From CAZIUL01 sp964542475 (GTDB lineage Bacteria > Planctomycetota > B15-G4 > CAYZWU01): 6,544 nt of DNA. Location: NCBI GenBank assembly GCA_964542475.1, contig CAZIUL010000110.1, positions 1 to 6,544 of the forward strand, in the 5' to 3' direction. Position numbers and translations under genes: made by a program. Shown piece after piece: positions 6,491 to 6,544 of the stretch. Position 1 is the stretch's first letter. Every line of letters starts with the position of its first letter. Under the pieces are notes generated by a model. The model saw only the letters and a list, made by a program, of their open reading frames with translations, was not told the DNA's origin and made no database searches.

Positions 6491-6544
6491 TGGAGGGCGG
6501 CAGTCTCTTGCCGCCTCTTCGTTCACGGCGCCGACGGAGCAGCT
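6491..6544 (+). repeat. Palindromic intergenic repeat, copy C (cut by window end)
   Basis: Its first 29 bases (6491-6519) are identical to the complement of copy A (69 down to 41), including hairpin GGCGGCA/TGCCGCC with loop GTCTCT. Its last 27 bases match copy B at 26 of 27. It is inverted relative to copy A and directly repeated relative to copy B, from which it is separated by 20 bases. The right outer arm must lie beyond the window. Confidence 0.8.

Noticed and set aside
1..6544. Transposon with terminal inverted repeats enclosing the three genes
   Set aside because: There is no transposase, integrase or target duplication. The repeats are self-palindromic units, purF is a core gene, and copy C continues beyond the window.
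6389..6544. CRISPR array
   Set aside because: Only two partial, diverged units lie in tandem, separated by 20 bases, with strong internal hairpins and an inverted copy elsewhere. There are no regular spacers and no cas genes.

Overview
The window holds three full-length protein genes plus a set of palindromic intergenic repeats at its two ends. By eye the DNA is moderately G+C-rich. A lipoprotein-type signal on one product and a cleavable export signal on another fit a bacterium with an extracytoplasmic compartment. The PurF protein is the iron-sulfur type, which is widespread. The large subtilase is most like tripeptidyl peptidase II, and the intergenic repeats recall the palindromic repeats I associate with PVC-type (Planctomycetes/Verrucomicrobia/Lentisphaerae) and related environmental genomes. 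That placement is a weak impression, not a demonstrated assignment.

Layout. Bases 1-69 are one copy of a structured repeat (copy A). A sulfatase-family gene lies on the minus strand and ends at 99. It reads away from purF, which starts at 1638 on the plus strand; overlapping -10-like sequences near 1543-1550 could serve both genes. After purF (stop at 3083) comes a 164-base gap with a perfect 24-bp palindrome. A strong ribosome binding site then starts a 1006-residue secreted subtilase (3248-6268). The last 276 bases hold no gene. They contain an extended hairpin, a mosaic repeat copy (B), and a truncated third copy (C) in inverted orientation relative to copy A.

The genes do not form an obvious pathway. 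purF is housekeeping purine synthesis. The sulfatase-like lipoprotein and the exported protease would both act outside the cytoplasm, possibly in degrading environmental polymers, but this is only inferred. The most interesting points are: (1) the subtilase has the tripeptidyl peptidase II layout but, in a by-eye alignment, lacks both glutamates that anchor the substrate N-terminus, carries a signal peptide, and contains a Cys/His/Glu-rich segment between two calcium-loop-like motifs; (2) the sulfatase-like protein lacks the canonical Cys/Ser-x-Pro-x-Arg nucleophile motif; (3) a modular family of inverted repeats flanks the three genes. I see no convincing new defence or mobile system.
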